Program-made: the position numbers and the translations under genes
The notes under the pieces: model-generated
What the model was told of the DNA's origin: nothing
The model's input: the letters and a program-made list of their open reading frames with translations, nothing else
The model's database searches: none
Assembly: GCA_015487335.1 (NCBI GenBank)
Contig: WFPZ01000283.1
Location: forward strand, 1-15,794
Length of the DNA stretch: 15,794 nt
Direction: 5' to 3'
Source of the DNA: Paracoccaceae bacterium
GTDB taxonomy: Bacteria > Pseudomonadota > Alphaproteobacteria > Rhodobacterales > Rhodobacteraceae
Part shown: in pieces, positions 8,018 to 13,788 of the stretch
How the letters are laid out: every line of letters starts with the position of its first letter
Numbering within the stretch: the stretch's first letter is position 1

Positions 8018-8706
8018 CAGCCCTGAGGCGGCAGGCCGGCGCGGTTGTCCATTTCCCTGTCGAAATCGTCCAGCGCCTCGGCCAGCTCCAATTGCAGCCG
8101 GTCGCGCTCGGCCGGATCCAGCTTGCGGGGCAGGGCGTCTTTCCATTTCCGGTAGCCGTAGATGCCGCGCGAAAACGGTCGCGGGATCATCAGCCTGTCC
8201 CAGGTGTTCAGTCGCATTGCGCTCGGCGACGACCAGGAAAAGAGGAAGACCGGCCGCCCCGTGGCCCTGGCCCATTCGACCGGTGCGCTCTTGGCCTGGC
8301 GGGCCGGGCCTTTCGGGCCGTCGGCCGTCAGCCCGAGGCTGTTGCCCTCGCGCACTGCGCTCAGCAGTCTGCGAAGGGCGGTCCTGTCTGCCTGCCTGGA
8401 GCCGATCGCCAATGCGGTGCTGCCGAAATGCGCCTGTGTCCTGGCCGAAAGCAGCCCCGCGGGCGAGGGGGCAACGGGCAGGACCGTGCGTGCCGGGCGC
8501 TGTGGCCAGGCCGGACCCGCCATCATCAGGCGCCCGTGCCAGAACACCACGATCACCGGCCCCCTGGCCAGCTCTGCCCGCAGCTCGTCCAGCCCTTCGG
8601 CCTGCCACCGGCCGGTGCGAAAGACCAGGCGCAGATAGGCCGCCAGCGGCCAGGCGATGACCGCTGCCAGGGTTTCGGATTTCTCGAGGCGCTTGCGCAA
8701 CGACAT
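8017..8706 (-). CDS. DUF374 lysophospholipid-acyltransferase-superfamily protein
   Basis: A 229-residue protein of the COG2121/DUF374 branch of the LPLAT superfamily, distantly related to glycerolipid and lipid A acyltransferases. It has an N-terminal hydrophobic anchor (about 12-29), the acyltransferase-like FWHGRLMM motif (55-62; His and nearby residues stand where HxxxxD-type enzymes have their catalytic block), an ALAIGSRQ region (98-104), and TADGPKGPAR (127-136). A membrane acyl transfer is expected; donor and acceptor are unknown. The frame stays open upstream to 8880, but those extra residues are antisense to the tRNA. The ATG at 8706 is preceded by AAGGGG and matches family N-termini. 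It is convergent to tuf and divergent from tRNA-Trp. Confidence 0.87.
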   Translation of the reverse strand: MSLRKRLEKSETLAAVIAWPLAAYLRLVFRTGRWQAEGLDELRAELARGPVIVVFWHGRLMMAGPAWPQRPARTVLPVAPSPAGLLSARTQAHFGSTALAIGSRQADRTALRRLLSAVREGNSLGLTADGPKGPARQAKSAPVEWARATGRPVFLFSWSSPSAMRLNTWDRLMIPRPFSRGIYGYRKWKDALPRKLDPAERDRLQLELAEALDDFDREMDNRAGLPPQG

Positions 8707-8754
8707 GACGGCCCCTTGTTGAGCCGAAATTGCGCCGGGGCACAAGGCCGAGTC

Positions 8755-8783
8755 TTGCATGTGGAGGCGATTGGGGCTATGCG
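8755..8783 (+). promoter_or_regulatory. Candidate promoter for tRNA-Trp
   Basis: TTGCAT (8755-8760) and TATGCG (8778-8783) are separated by 17 bp. A start about 7 bp downstream would fall near 8790, some 7 nt before the mature tRNA 5' end, which is a sensible distance. Confidence 0.38.
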
Positions 8784-8796
8784 CATTCCCGGCCTT

Positions 8797-8872
8797 AGGG
8801 GTGTAGCTCAGTTGGTAGAGCATCGGTCTCCAAAACCGAGGGTCGGGGGTTCGAGTCCCTCCGCCCCTGCCA
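8797..8872 (+). tRNA. trnW: tRNA-Trp (anticodon CCA)
   Basis: A full 76-nt cloverleaf can be folded by hand. The acceptor AGGGGTG pairs with CGCCCCT, the D arm is GCTC/GAGC with AGTTGGTA, the anticodon stem TCGGT/ACCGA holds loop CTCCAAA with anticodon CCA at 8830-8832, a 5-nt variable loop follows, and the T arm is GGGGG/CCCTC with TTCGAGT. Discriminator G73 is followed by an encoded CCA. A tRNA-Trp just upstream of secE-nusG is a widespread arrangement in Proteobacteria and matches the tufB-tRNA-secE order. Confidence 0.98.
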
Positions 8873-8919
8873 GGCCGCATCTATCGGCGCACGGTGCATG
8901 AAGGCGCATTCTGCCGGGC

Positions 8920-8948
8920 TTGAAACGCTGCGCCAAACGGCGTATCTG
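8920..8948 (+). promoter_or_regulatory. Candidate secE promoter
   Basis: TTGAAA (8920-8925) and TATCTG (8943-8948) have a 17-bp spacer. Initiation near 8955 would give a leader of about 27 nt to the ATG at 8982, which also argues against the longer open frame starting at 8898. Confidence 0.45.
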
Positions 8949-8981
8949 CCGCTCACCCGGACCAGACAGGTGATGACGACG

Positions 8982-9182
8982 ATGGCAAAGATGATGAACC
9001 CGCTCCGCTTCATTCAGCAGGTGCGGGCGGAAGTGTCCAAGGTGGTCTGGCCGACCCGGCGCGAAACGCTGCTTACCACCGGCATGGTGTTCGTCATGGC
9101 GGCGCTGACGGCGATCTTCTTCGCCATCGTCGATCTGATCATCAGGTTCGGGTTGCAGACGCTGCTGAACTTCTTCGGCTGA
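8982..9182 (+). CDS. secE: Preprotein translocase subunit SecE
   Basis: This 66-residue, single-span subunit clamps SecY in the SecYEG inner-membrane channel. The conserved amphipathic segment EVSKVVWPTRRET (17-29) is followed by one transmembrane helix (about 31-54), as in the short SecE form of most bacteria outside the enterics. In-frame ATGs also occur at 8898, 8973, 8991 and 8994. The start at 8982 is chosen because AGGTGA lies 5 nt upstream and the resulting MAKMMNPLRFIQQV fits the family. The gene sits between tRNA-Trp and nusG, its usual place. Confidence 0.93.
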   Translation: MAKMMNPLRFIQQVRAEVSKVVWPTRRETLLTTGMVFVMAALTAIFFAIVDLIIRFGLQTLLNFFG

Positions 9183-9201
9183 GCTTTCGCAACCGTCAGG
9201 C

Positions 9202-9230
9202 TTGAAATCACCGGGTTTCGCCTGTAATCG
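9202..9230 (+). promoter_or_regulatory. Candidate nusG promoter
   Basis: TTGAAA (9202-9207) and TAATCG (9225-9230) are spaced 17 bp in the 180-bp secE-nusG gap. A start near 9237 would place the terminator-like hairpin at 9266-9284 within the first 50 nt of the transcript. Confidence 0.38.
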
Positions 9231-9265
9231 GTGCAGCGCTTCCCGACATGGCGTGCTTCGATTCG

Positions 9266-9284
9266 AGCGGCATGCCGCTTTTTT
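9266..9284 (+). terminator. Terminator-like hairpin in the nusG leader
   Basis: AGCGG pairs with CCGCT around CATG, and the 3' arm runs straight into six T residues. The stem is short (5 bp), so termination may be partial. It can end secE transcripts or act as an attenuator for a nusG transcript starting upstream. Confidence 0.55.
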
Positions 9285-9362
9285 GTCTGGCAGCCGCGGG
9301 CAAGCCGCGTGAATCGTACGGAGAATCCGGCCACCGGCCGGGCAATGCAAGGGCTAAGGCAA

Positions 9363-9896
9363 ATGGCGAAACGGTGGTACTCGGTGAGCGTGCTCTCGAA
9401 TTTCGAGAAGAAGGTCGCCGAGCAGATCAGGCAAGCCGCGGCCGATGCCGGCCTCGAGGACGAGATCGAGGAGGTCCTGGTTCCGACCGAAGAGGTCATA
9501 GAAGTTCGCCGTGGCAAGAAGGTGACCACCGAACGCCGCTTCATGCCCGGCTACGTGCTTGTGCGCATGGAGATGAGCGACAAGGCCTACCATCTGATCA
9601 ACTCGATCAGCCGGGTCACGGGTTTTCTTGGCCAGCCGGGCAAGCCGATGCCGATGCGCGACGACGAGGTGAATGCCATCCTCAACCGCGTCGAGGAGGG
9701 CGAGGCGCAGCCGCGCACGCTGATTCATTTCGACGTGGGCGAGAAGGTTTCCGTCACCGATGGGCCGTTCGAGGGTTTCGACGGCATGGTGGAGGAAGTG
9801 GACGATGAGAACCAGCGCCTGAAGGTGTCGGTCTCGATCTTCGGCCGGGCCACCCCTGTCGAGCTGGAATACACGCAGGTCGCCAAGCAGAGCTAG
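9363..9896 (+). CDS. nusG: Transcription termination/antitermination factor NusG
   Basis: A 177-residue elongation factor that binds the RNA polymerase clamp and couples to Rho or ribosomal protein S10. The N-terminal NGN domain begins KRWYSVSVLSNFEKKVAEQI (residues 3-22) and includes ERRFMPGYVLVRM (57-69) and the TGFLG segment (86-90). The C-terminal KOW domain is DVGEKVSVTDGPFEGFDG (124-141) through VSIFGRATPVELEY. The length is typical. The frame is open from 9231 and another ATG lies at 9345; the start at 9363 is chosen from family N-termini and the AAGG site 4 nt upstream. It is preceded by a 180-bp leader with promoter-like and terminator-like elements and followed by a strong stem-loop that begins at its stop codon. 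Confidence 0.96.
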   Translation: MAKRWYSVSVLSNFEKKVAEQIRQAAADAGLEDEIEEVLVPTEEVIEVRRGKKVTTERRFMPGYVLVRMEMSDKAYHLINSISRVTGFLGQPGKPMPMRDDEVNAILNRVEEGEAQPRTLIHFDVGEKVSVTDGPFEGFDGMVEEVDDENQRLKVSVSIFGRATPVELEYTQVAKQS

Positions 9897-9913
9897 GGGC
9901 CGCTTCCGGCCCC
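9896..9913 (+). other. Stem-loop at the nusG 3' end
   Basis: GGGGCCG (starting on the last base of the stop codon) pairs perfectly with CGGCCCC around CTTC. No T-run follows, so it is not a standard terminator. The 17-nt core at 9897-9913 matches the tuf-leader element at 6751-6767 in 16 of 17 positions. Confidence 0.6.
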
Positions 9914-9959
9914 GGCCGCCCTTGCCGGGCAGCCTGAGCGCCCGCCTGCAGGAATGTTC

Positions 9960-9988
9960 TTGCGCATCTTTCCTCGAGCCTGTATCTG
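9960..9988 (+). promoter_or_regulatory. Candidate rplK promoter
   Basis: TTGCGC (9960-9965) and TATCTG (9983-9988) are spaced 17 bp, sharing the -10 with the candidate secE promoter. It lies in the 227-bp nusG-rplK gap and would give a leader of roughly 130 nt. Confidence 0.35.
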
Positions 9989-10101
9989 CCCGTCCGTTCG
10001 GGCGGCTTCGGCCGTCTGATCGATTCCCGTGGGAGGTGCGGCGCGCGCGCGCGACCGGCCGGACCACTAGACCGAAGACGGGGCGTGACGCGTCGCGCCC
10101 C
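9988..10101 (+). other. Structured rplK leader
   Basis: Three hairpins are visible: GCCCG (9988-9992) with CGGGC (9999-10003); CGGC-TTCG-GCCG (10003-10014), which overlaps the first by one base; and GGGGCG (10080-10085) with CGCCCC (10096-10101), just before the ribosome site. In E. coli, L1 represses the L11-L1 operon through its leader; whether this leader does the same is inference, and I did not recognise the L1 motif. Confidence 0.4.
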
Positions 10102-10123
10102 GAGGTGAAAAGGAGACAGGCCG

Positions 10124-10552
10124 ATGGCCAAGAAGGTTGCAGGCACGATGAAGCTGCAAGTGCCGGCGGGGCAGGCGAACCCCTCGCCGCCGGTGGGCCC
10201 TGCGCTGGGTCAGCGCGGGATCAACATCATGGAGTTCTGCAAGGCGTTCAACGCCAAGACGCAGGATCTGGAGCCGGGCGCCCCCTGCCCGACGGTGATC
10301 ACCTACTATCAGGACAAGTCCTTCACCATGGACATCAAGACGCCGCCGGCGTCCTATTTCCTGAAGAAGGCGGCCAAGGTGAAATCCGGTGCCAACACCC
10401 CGGGCCGTGAAACCGTGGGCACGGTGACCGTGGCCCAGGTGCGCGAGATCGCCGAAGCCAAGATGAAGGACCTCAACGCCAACGACATCGAGGCGGCGAT
10501 GAAGATCATCCTCGGTTCGGCGCGGTCGATGGGCATCGAGGTGAAGGGGTAG
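10124..10552 (+). CDS. rplK: 50S ribosomal protein L11 (uL11)
   Basis: A 142-residue protein that, with the L10-L12 stalk, forms the GTPase-associated centre of the large subunit. The signature PPVGPALGQRGINIMEFCKAFN spans about 22-43 in the N-terminal domain. The C-terminal RNA-binding domain ends in the family's typical GSARSMGIEVKG. The start has AAGGAG 8 nt upstream and gives the usual MAKKVAGTMKLQVPAGQA. rplA follows 5 nt after the stop, a standard two-gene unit. The first half favours GCG and ACG codons somewhat, as tuf does. Confidence 0.98.
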   Translation: MAKKVAGTMKLQVPAGQANPSPPVGPALGQRGINIMEFCKAFNAKTQDLEPGAPCPTVITYYQDKSFTMDIKTPPASYFLKKAAKVKSGANTPGRETVGTVTVAQVREIAEAKMKDLNANDIEAAMKIILGSARSMGIEVKG

Positions 10553-10557
10553 GCGAG

Positions 10558-11256
10558 ATGGCGAAAGTTGGAAAAAGGCTGAAAGCCGCCCGCGAGGCCG
10601 TTGCCGGCAAGGAGAACGTCTCGGTTGAAGAGGCCGTGAGGCTGGTCAAGGAAAACGCCACCGCCAAGTTCGACGAAACCGTCGAGATCGCGGTCAATCT
10701 CGGGGTCGATCCGCGCCACGCCGACCAGATGGTGCGCGGTGTCGTTTCGCTGCCCAACGGCACCGGCAAGGATGTGCGCGTGGCCGTCTTCGCCCGTGGC
10801 GACAAGGCTGAAGAGGCCAGGGAGGCGGGGGCCGATATCGTGGGTGCCGAAGACCTGATGGAAACCGTCCAGCAGGGCAAGATCGAGTTCGATCGCTGCA
10901 TCGCCACCCCCGACATGATGCCCATCGTCGGCCGCCTAGGGAAGATTCTCGGCCCGCGCAACCTGATGCCGAACCCCAAGGTGGGCACCGTGACCATGGA
11001 TGTCGCGGATGCGGTGAAGAAGGCCAAGGCCGGCGAGGTCCAGTTCAAGGTCGAGAAGGCCGGCGTGGTGCATGCGGGCATCGGCAAGGCCAGCTTCGAC
11101 GAAGACAAGCTGGTGGAAAACGTCCGCGCCTTCGTGGATGCGGTGCAGAAGGCCAAGCCCGCGGGCGCCAAGGGGGCCTACATGAAGAAGGTTTCCCTGT
11201 CCTCGACCATGGGCCCGGGAGTTTCGGTGGATATCGCCTCCGCCACCGGCAACTGA
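10558..11256 (+). CDS. rplA: 50S ribosomal protein L1 (uL1)
   Basis: A 232-residue protein of the L1 stalk near the tRNA exit site, and in many bacteria the translational repressor of its own operon. It has the two-domain L1 layout, with the hallmark GRLGKILGPRNLMPNPKVGTV near 129-149 and a C-terminal VQFKVEKAGVVHAGIGK stretch. The length matches the family. It begins 5 nt after rplK and is followed within about 25 nt by an intrinsic terminator. The usual next genes, rplJ and rplL, appear only after a 2.5-kb interval holding three phospholipid genes. Confidence 0.98.
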   Translation: MAKVGKRLKAAREAVAGKENVSVEEAVRLVKENATAKFDETVEIAVNLGVDPRHADQMVRGVVSLPNGTGKDVRVAVFARGDKAEEAREAGADIVGAEDLMETVQQGKIEFDRCIATPDMMPIVGRLGKILGPRNLMPNPKVGTVTMDVADAVKKAKAGEVQFKVEKAGVVHAGIGKASFDEDKLVENVRAFVDAVQKAKPAGAKGAYMKKVSLSSTMGPGVSVDIASATGN

Positions 11257-11282
11257 GCCGGGTTTTGGAAAGAGCCGGAAAG

Positions 11283-11310
11283 GGCGGGCCCGCCGTGGCC
11301 CGCCTTCTTC
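11283..11310 (+). terminator. Rho-independent terminator after rplA
   Basis: GGCGGGCC (11283-11290) pairs perfectly with GGCCCGCC (11297-11304) around CGCCGT, and TTCTTCGTTC follows. It separates the rplK-rplA unit from the lipid cassette. Confidence 0.82.
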
Positions 11311-11329
11311 GTTCACAACTTCGCAGACG

Positions 11330-11358
11330 CGCGCGGAATTTCTGCTCCGTTCCGCGCG
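11330..11358 (+). other. Inverted repeat upstream of psd
   Basis: CGCGCGGAA (11330-11338) and TTCCGCGCG (11350-11358) are perfect 9-bp arms with an 11-nt spacer, lying just upstream of the candidate psd promoter. It could be a second RNA hairpin of the rplA 3' end or a regulator site for the lipid cassette. Confidence 0.45.
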
Positions 11359-11363
11359 GGGCG

Positions 11364-11392
11364 TTGAACAGGGGCGTTACACTGGTTAGGTA
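11364..11392 (+). promoter_or_regulatory. Candidate promoter of the psd-pssA-pmtA cassette
   Basis: TTGAAC (11364-11369) and TAGGTA (11387-11392) are spaced 17 bp, after the rplA terminator and 35 bp before the psd start. The -10 is weak; the position between terminator and gene is the main argument. Confidence 0.3.
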
Positions 11393-11427
11393 GCGGCTAC
11401 TCACCGCGCAAGGGCGACATATCCCCG

Positions 11428-12120
11428 ATGACCATGCTTGGCACCTTCATCAAGCCGATGCACCGCGAGGGCATCCGTTTTGTTGCCATCCTTGCTGCGG
11501 TCACGGTGCTGGGGTTCTGGCTCTGGGCGCCGCTGGGCTGGCTGGGCCTGGGGCTGACCATCTGGTGCTACTACTTTTTTCGCGACCCGAAACGGGCGAC
11601 CCCCACGCGCGAAGGGCTGATCGTCAGCCCCGCCGACGGGGTGGTCTCGCTGATCGAGCCCGCCGTGCCGCCGGCCGGACTGGGCATGGAAGACAGGCCG
11701 CTGACCAGGGTCAGCGTGTTCATGAGCGTCTTCAACTGTCATGTGAACCGCGCCCCGGTTGCCGGCGAGGTGGCCGCCATCGCCTACCGCCCCGGCAAGT
11801 TTCTGAACGCCTCGCTCGACAAGGCCTCGCAGGACAACGAGCGCAACGCGCTGGCCATCCGCATGGCCGACGGGCGCAAGCTGGCGGTGGTGCAGATCGC
11901 CGGGCTGGTGGCCCGGCGCATCGTCTGTTTCGTGAAGGAAGGGCAGGGCCTGCAGACCGGAGAGCGCTTCGGCCTGATCCGCTTCGGCTCGCGGCTGGAT
12001 GTCTACCTGCCCGAAGGGGTGGCGCCGCTGGTCTGCCTCGGCCAGACCATGGTGGCGGGGGAAACCGTGATCGCCGATCTGCGCTCGGACGAGCCGGCGC
12101 GCCAGGGACGCATCGAGTGA
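11428..12120 (+). CDS. psd: Phosphatidylserine decarboxylase proenzyme, short form
   Basis: A 230-residue enzyme that makes phosphatidylethanolamine from phosphatidylserine at the inner membrane. It has a membrane-associating N-terminus (hydrophobic about 17-50), then FFRDPKR (50-56), SPADG (67-71, with catalytic-type D70), NCHVNRAP (103-110, with H105), and the self-cleavage site G187-S188 in IRFGSRLDVYLP. Cleavage would leave a beta chain of 187 residues and a 43-residue alpha chain with the pyruvoyl group formed from S188. It belongs to the short (archaeal-type, about 200-230 residue) PSD class with GS rather than the enteric LGST. The ATG at 11428 has no good ribosome site; an in-frame ATG at 11434 is possible. 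pssA begins 3 nt after its stop. Confidence 0.94.
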   Translation: MTMLGTFIKPMHREGIRFVAILAAVTVLGFWLWAPLGWLGLGLTIWCYYFFRDPKRATPTREGLIVSPADGVVSLIEPAVPPAGLGMEDRPLTRVSVFMSVFNCHVNRAPVAGEVAAIAYRPGKFLNASLDKASQDNERNALAIRMADGRKLAVVQIAGLVARRIVCFVKEGQGLQTGERFGLIRFGSRLDVYLPEGVAPLVCLGQTMVAGETVIADLRSDEPARQGRIE

Positions 12121-12123
12121 ACC

Positions 12124-12903
12124 ATGAGAAAACCTGCCCGAGCCAGAAGCGAATCGGACCTGACGGTCATCCAGCTGCTGCCCAACCTGCTGACCATTAC
12201 CGCGATCGGGGCGGGGCTCACGGCGATCCGCTTCGGTGTTGGCGGAAATTTCGAGCTGGCGGTGCTGCTGATCGTTCTGGCGGCGGTGCTTGACGGGCTT
12301 GACGGCCGCCTGGCCCGGCTGCTCAAGAGCGACTCCAAGATCGGGGCGGAGCTGGACTCGCTGGGAGATTTCCTGAACTTCGGGGTCGCGCCGGCGCTGC
12401 TGGTCTATTTCTGGGCCCTGCAGGAGATGCCCCGGGAGGGCTGGATCGCGGTGCTGATCTATGCCGTGGCCTGCGTCCTGCGGCTTGCGCGCTTCAACGT
12501 TGACAGCCGCGCCCAGAGTGCCGGAGACAGCGAAACCGGCGCCTGCGGCGATTTCGTCGGGGTGCCTGCCCCGGCCGGGGCGATGCTGGCGATGCTGCCG
12601 ATGTTCGTCTCGTTCTCGGTATCCGAGATGCCCGTCCTGCCGGGCTGGCTGATCGGGCTGAACATGGTTTTCGTGGGGTTTCTGCTGATCAGCCGGATCC
12701 CCACGCCTTCGTTCAAGAAGGCCAGGATCTCGCGTCCGAATGCCAAGTATTTCATCGTCGGAATCGCTTTCGCCGGGGCGGCGGTGCTGACCTACCCCTG
12801 GCAGACGCTGGCCCTGCTCAGCCTAGCCTACGTGCTGCTGGTGATCCGCAATCTGGCCCGCTCTGCCATGGGGCGGCGCAAGGGAGATGACAATGGAAAT
12901 TGA
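12124..12903 (+). CDS. pssA: CDP-diacylglycerol-serine O-phosphatidyltransferase
   Basis: A 259-residue integral membrane enzyme, the type II phosphatidylserine synthase, joining CDP-diacylglycerol and serine. The CDP-alcohol phosphatidyltransferase signature D-G-x2-A-R-x8-G-x3-D-x3-D is complete: D60-G61, A64-R65, G74, D78, D82. About seven hydrophobic segments follow the usual family layout, starting with LLPNLLTITAIGAG (18-31), and the C-terminus is short and basic. The product is the substrate of Psd, encoded just upstream (3-nt gap). The 3' end overlaps the methyltransferase gene by 11 nt, so the three genes form one operon. The assignment to PS synthase rather than another member of the superfamily rests on the N-terminal NLLT motif, length and the neighbouring psd. 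Confidence 0.94.
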   Translation: MRKPARARSESDLTVIQLLPNLLTITAIGAGLTAIRFGVGGNFELAVLLIVLAAVLDGLDGRLARLLKSDSKIGAELDSLGDFLNFGVAPALLVYFWALQEMPREGWIAVLIYAVACVLRLARFNVDSRAQSAGDSETGACGDFVGVPAPAGAMLAMLPMFVSFSVSEMPVLPGWLIGLNMVFVGFLLISRIPTPSFKKARISRPNAKYFIVGIAFAGAAVLTYPWQTLALLSLAYVLLVIRNLARSAMGRRKGDDNGN

Positions 12904-13516
12904 GGCAGTCCGGACATCCTATGCCCGCTGGGCACTGTTCTATGATCAGACTTTCGGGGCGGTCACCAACTACGGCCGGCGCCGCGCGGTGCGCTTTGTC
13001 AACGAAAGCGGCGCGCGCAACGTGCTGGATGTCGGGGTCGGCACCGGGCTGGCGCTGCCCCATTATGCGCCGCATCTGCAGGTGACCGGCATCGATTTCA
13101 GCGAGGAGATGCTGGAAAAGGCCCGCGCCAGGGTGCGCGAAAAGGGGCTTGGGCAGGTGAAGGAATTGCGCCAGATGGATGCCCGCACCCTGGACTATCC
13201 CGACGGCCACTTCGACATGGTGGTGGCCATGCACCTCGTCTCGGTGGTGCCCGAGCCCGAGCGCGTGGTGTCCGAGATGGCCCGCGTCTGCAAGCCCGGC
13301 GGGAAGGTGCTGATCACCAACCACTTCGCCCGCGAAAAGGGCCTGCTGGCGGCCATCGAGCGGCTGGCCGCGCCGCTGGAAAACATCCTCGGCTGGCATT
13401 CGGATTTCGAGATCGAGCGGGTTCTGGGAGAGGAAAGCCTGCAGGTGGTGGAGCGCCGCCCCTGGCCGCCTCTGGGGCTGATGACCTTCCTGCTGATGGA
13501 AAAGCGCGCGCCCTGA
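12893..13516 (+). CDS. pmtA: PmtA-like phosphatidylethanolamine N-methyltransferase
   Basis: A 207-residue class I SAM-dependent methyltransferase resembling UbiE and the Rhodobacter-type PmtA. It has VRTSYARWALFYD (6-18), SAM motif I VLDVGVGTGLA (44-54), the acidic GIDFS (66-70), MDARTLDYPDGHFDMV in the motif II/III region, and PGGKVLITNHF. There is no signal peptide or transmembrane helix, as expected for PmtA enzymes that bind the membrane peripherally. PmtA methylates phosphatidylethanolamine up to three times to give phosphatidylcholine. The substrate call rests largely on context, since UbiE-like menaquinone/ubiquinone methyltransferases look similar; the overlap with pssA and linkage to psd strongly favour the lipid role. 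ATG 12887 is also in frame; 12893 has AGGGAG at a 6-nt distance. Confidence 0.8.
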   Translation: MEIEAVRTSYARWALFYDQTFGAVTNYGRRRAVRFVNESGARNVLDVGVGTGLALPHYAPHLQVTGIDFSEEMLEKARARVREKGLGQVKELRQMDARTLDYPDGHFDMVVAMHLVSVVPEPERVVSEMARVCKPGGKVLITNHFAREKGLLAAIERLAAPLENILGWHSDFEIERVLGEESLQVVERRPWPPLGLMTFLLMEKRAP

Positions 13517-13537
13517 CGGGCGGGGCGCATTTTCCCC

Positions 13538-13566
13538 TTCACATTTCCCGGCAAAACCCCTAATAG
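13538..13566 (+). promoter_or_regulatory. Candidate rplJ-rplL promoter
   Basis: TTCACA (13538-13543; five of six -35 bases) and TAATAG (13561-13566) have a 17-bp spacer, 22 bp after the methyltransferase stop. A start near 13573 would begin exactly at the first arm of the leader structure and give a leader of about 215 nt. Confidence 0.45.
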
Positions 13567-13572
13567 GCGCGG

Positions 13573-13788
13573 GCGCAGGTCGTCCGGGGATTCGGGCGGC
13601 CTGCGCGATTCGTCCAAGAAGGCGGGTGGCGCAAGCCGTAATTCCTGCCCGAGACGGGAAATGAACAATACCTCCTGGGGCGTTCCCCGGGGCGAGATTG
13701 CGAAGGACCCGTATGGACCCGATGCCGGGACCATTCCCGGCAACCTGAAGAGCCGGAGGGTCAAACCTCCACTACTTGGAGTGAAACT
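13573..13788 (+). ncRNA. Probable L10-type autoregulatory leader of rplJ
   Basis: The 272-bp gap before rplJ holds a long folded leader. GCGCAGG (13573-13579) pairs with CCTGCGC (13600-13606), enclosing GTCCG/CGGGC; a GGC-GCAA-GCC tetraloop hairpin lies inside a CGGG/CCCG pair near 13624-13654; and GGAGG (13755-13759) pairs with CCTCC (13766-13770) shortly before the GTG start. In many bacteria L10-L12 binds such a leader and represses rplJL. The assignment is by position and structure; I did not match the conserved kink-turn base by base. Some non-coding role is likely, since the short open frame here (from 13661) runs into rplJ out of frame. Confidence 0.5.

Noticed and set aside
8707..8880. 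N-terminal extension of the DUF374 acyltransferase to 8880
   Set aside because: The extra residues (GTRTPDPRF-like) are translated from the antisense of tRNA-Trp, a well-known annotation artefact; the ATG at 8706 has a good ribosome site.
8898..8981. Longer SecE starting at 8898
   Set aside because: The added 28 residues do not fit SecE families, the candidate promoter at 8920-8948 would lie inside it, and AGGTGA supports 8982.
9897..10123. L1-binding autoregulatory site in the rplK leader
   Set aside because: Hairpins are present but I could not match the 23S-like L1 recognition motif, so only structure is reported.
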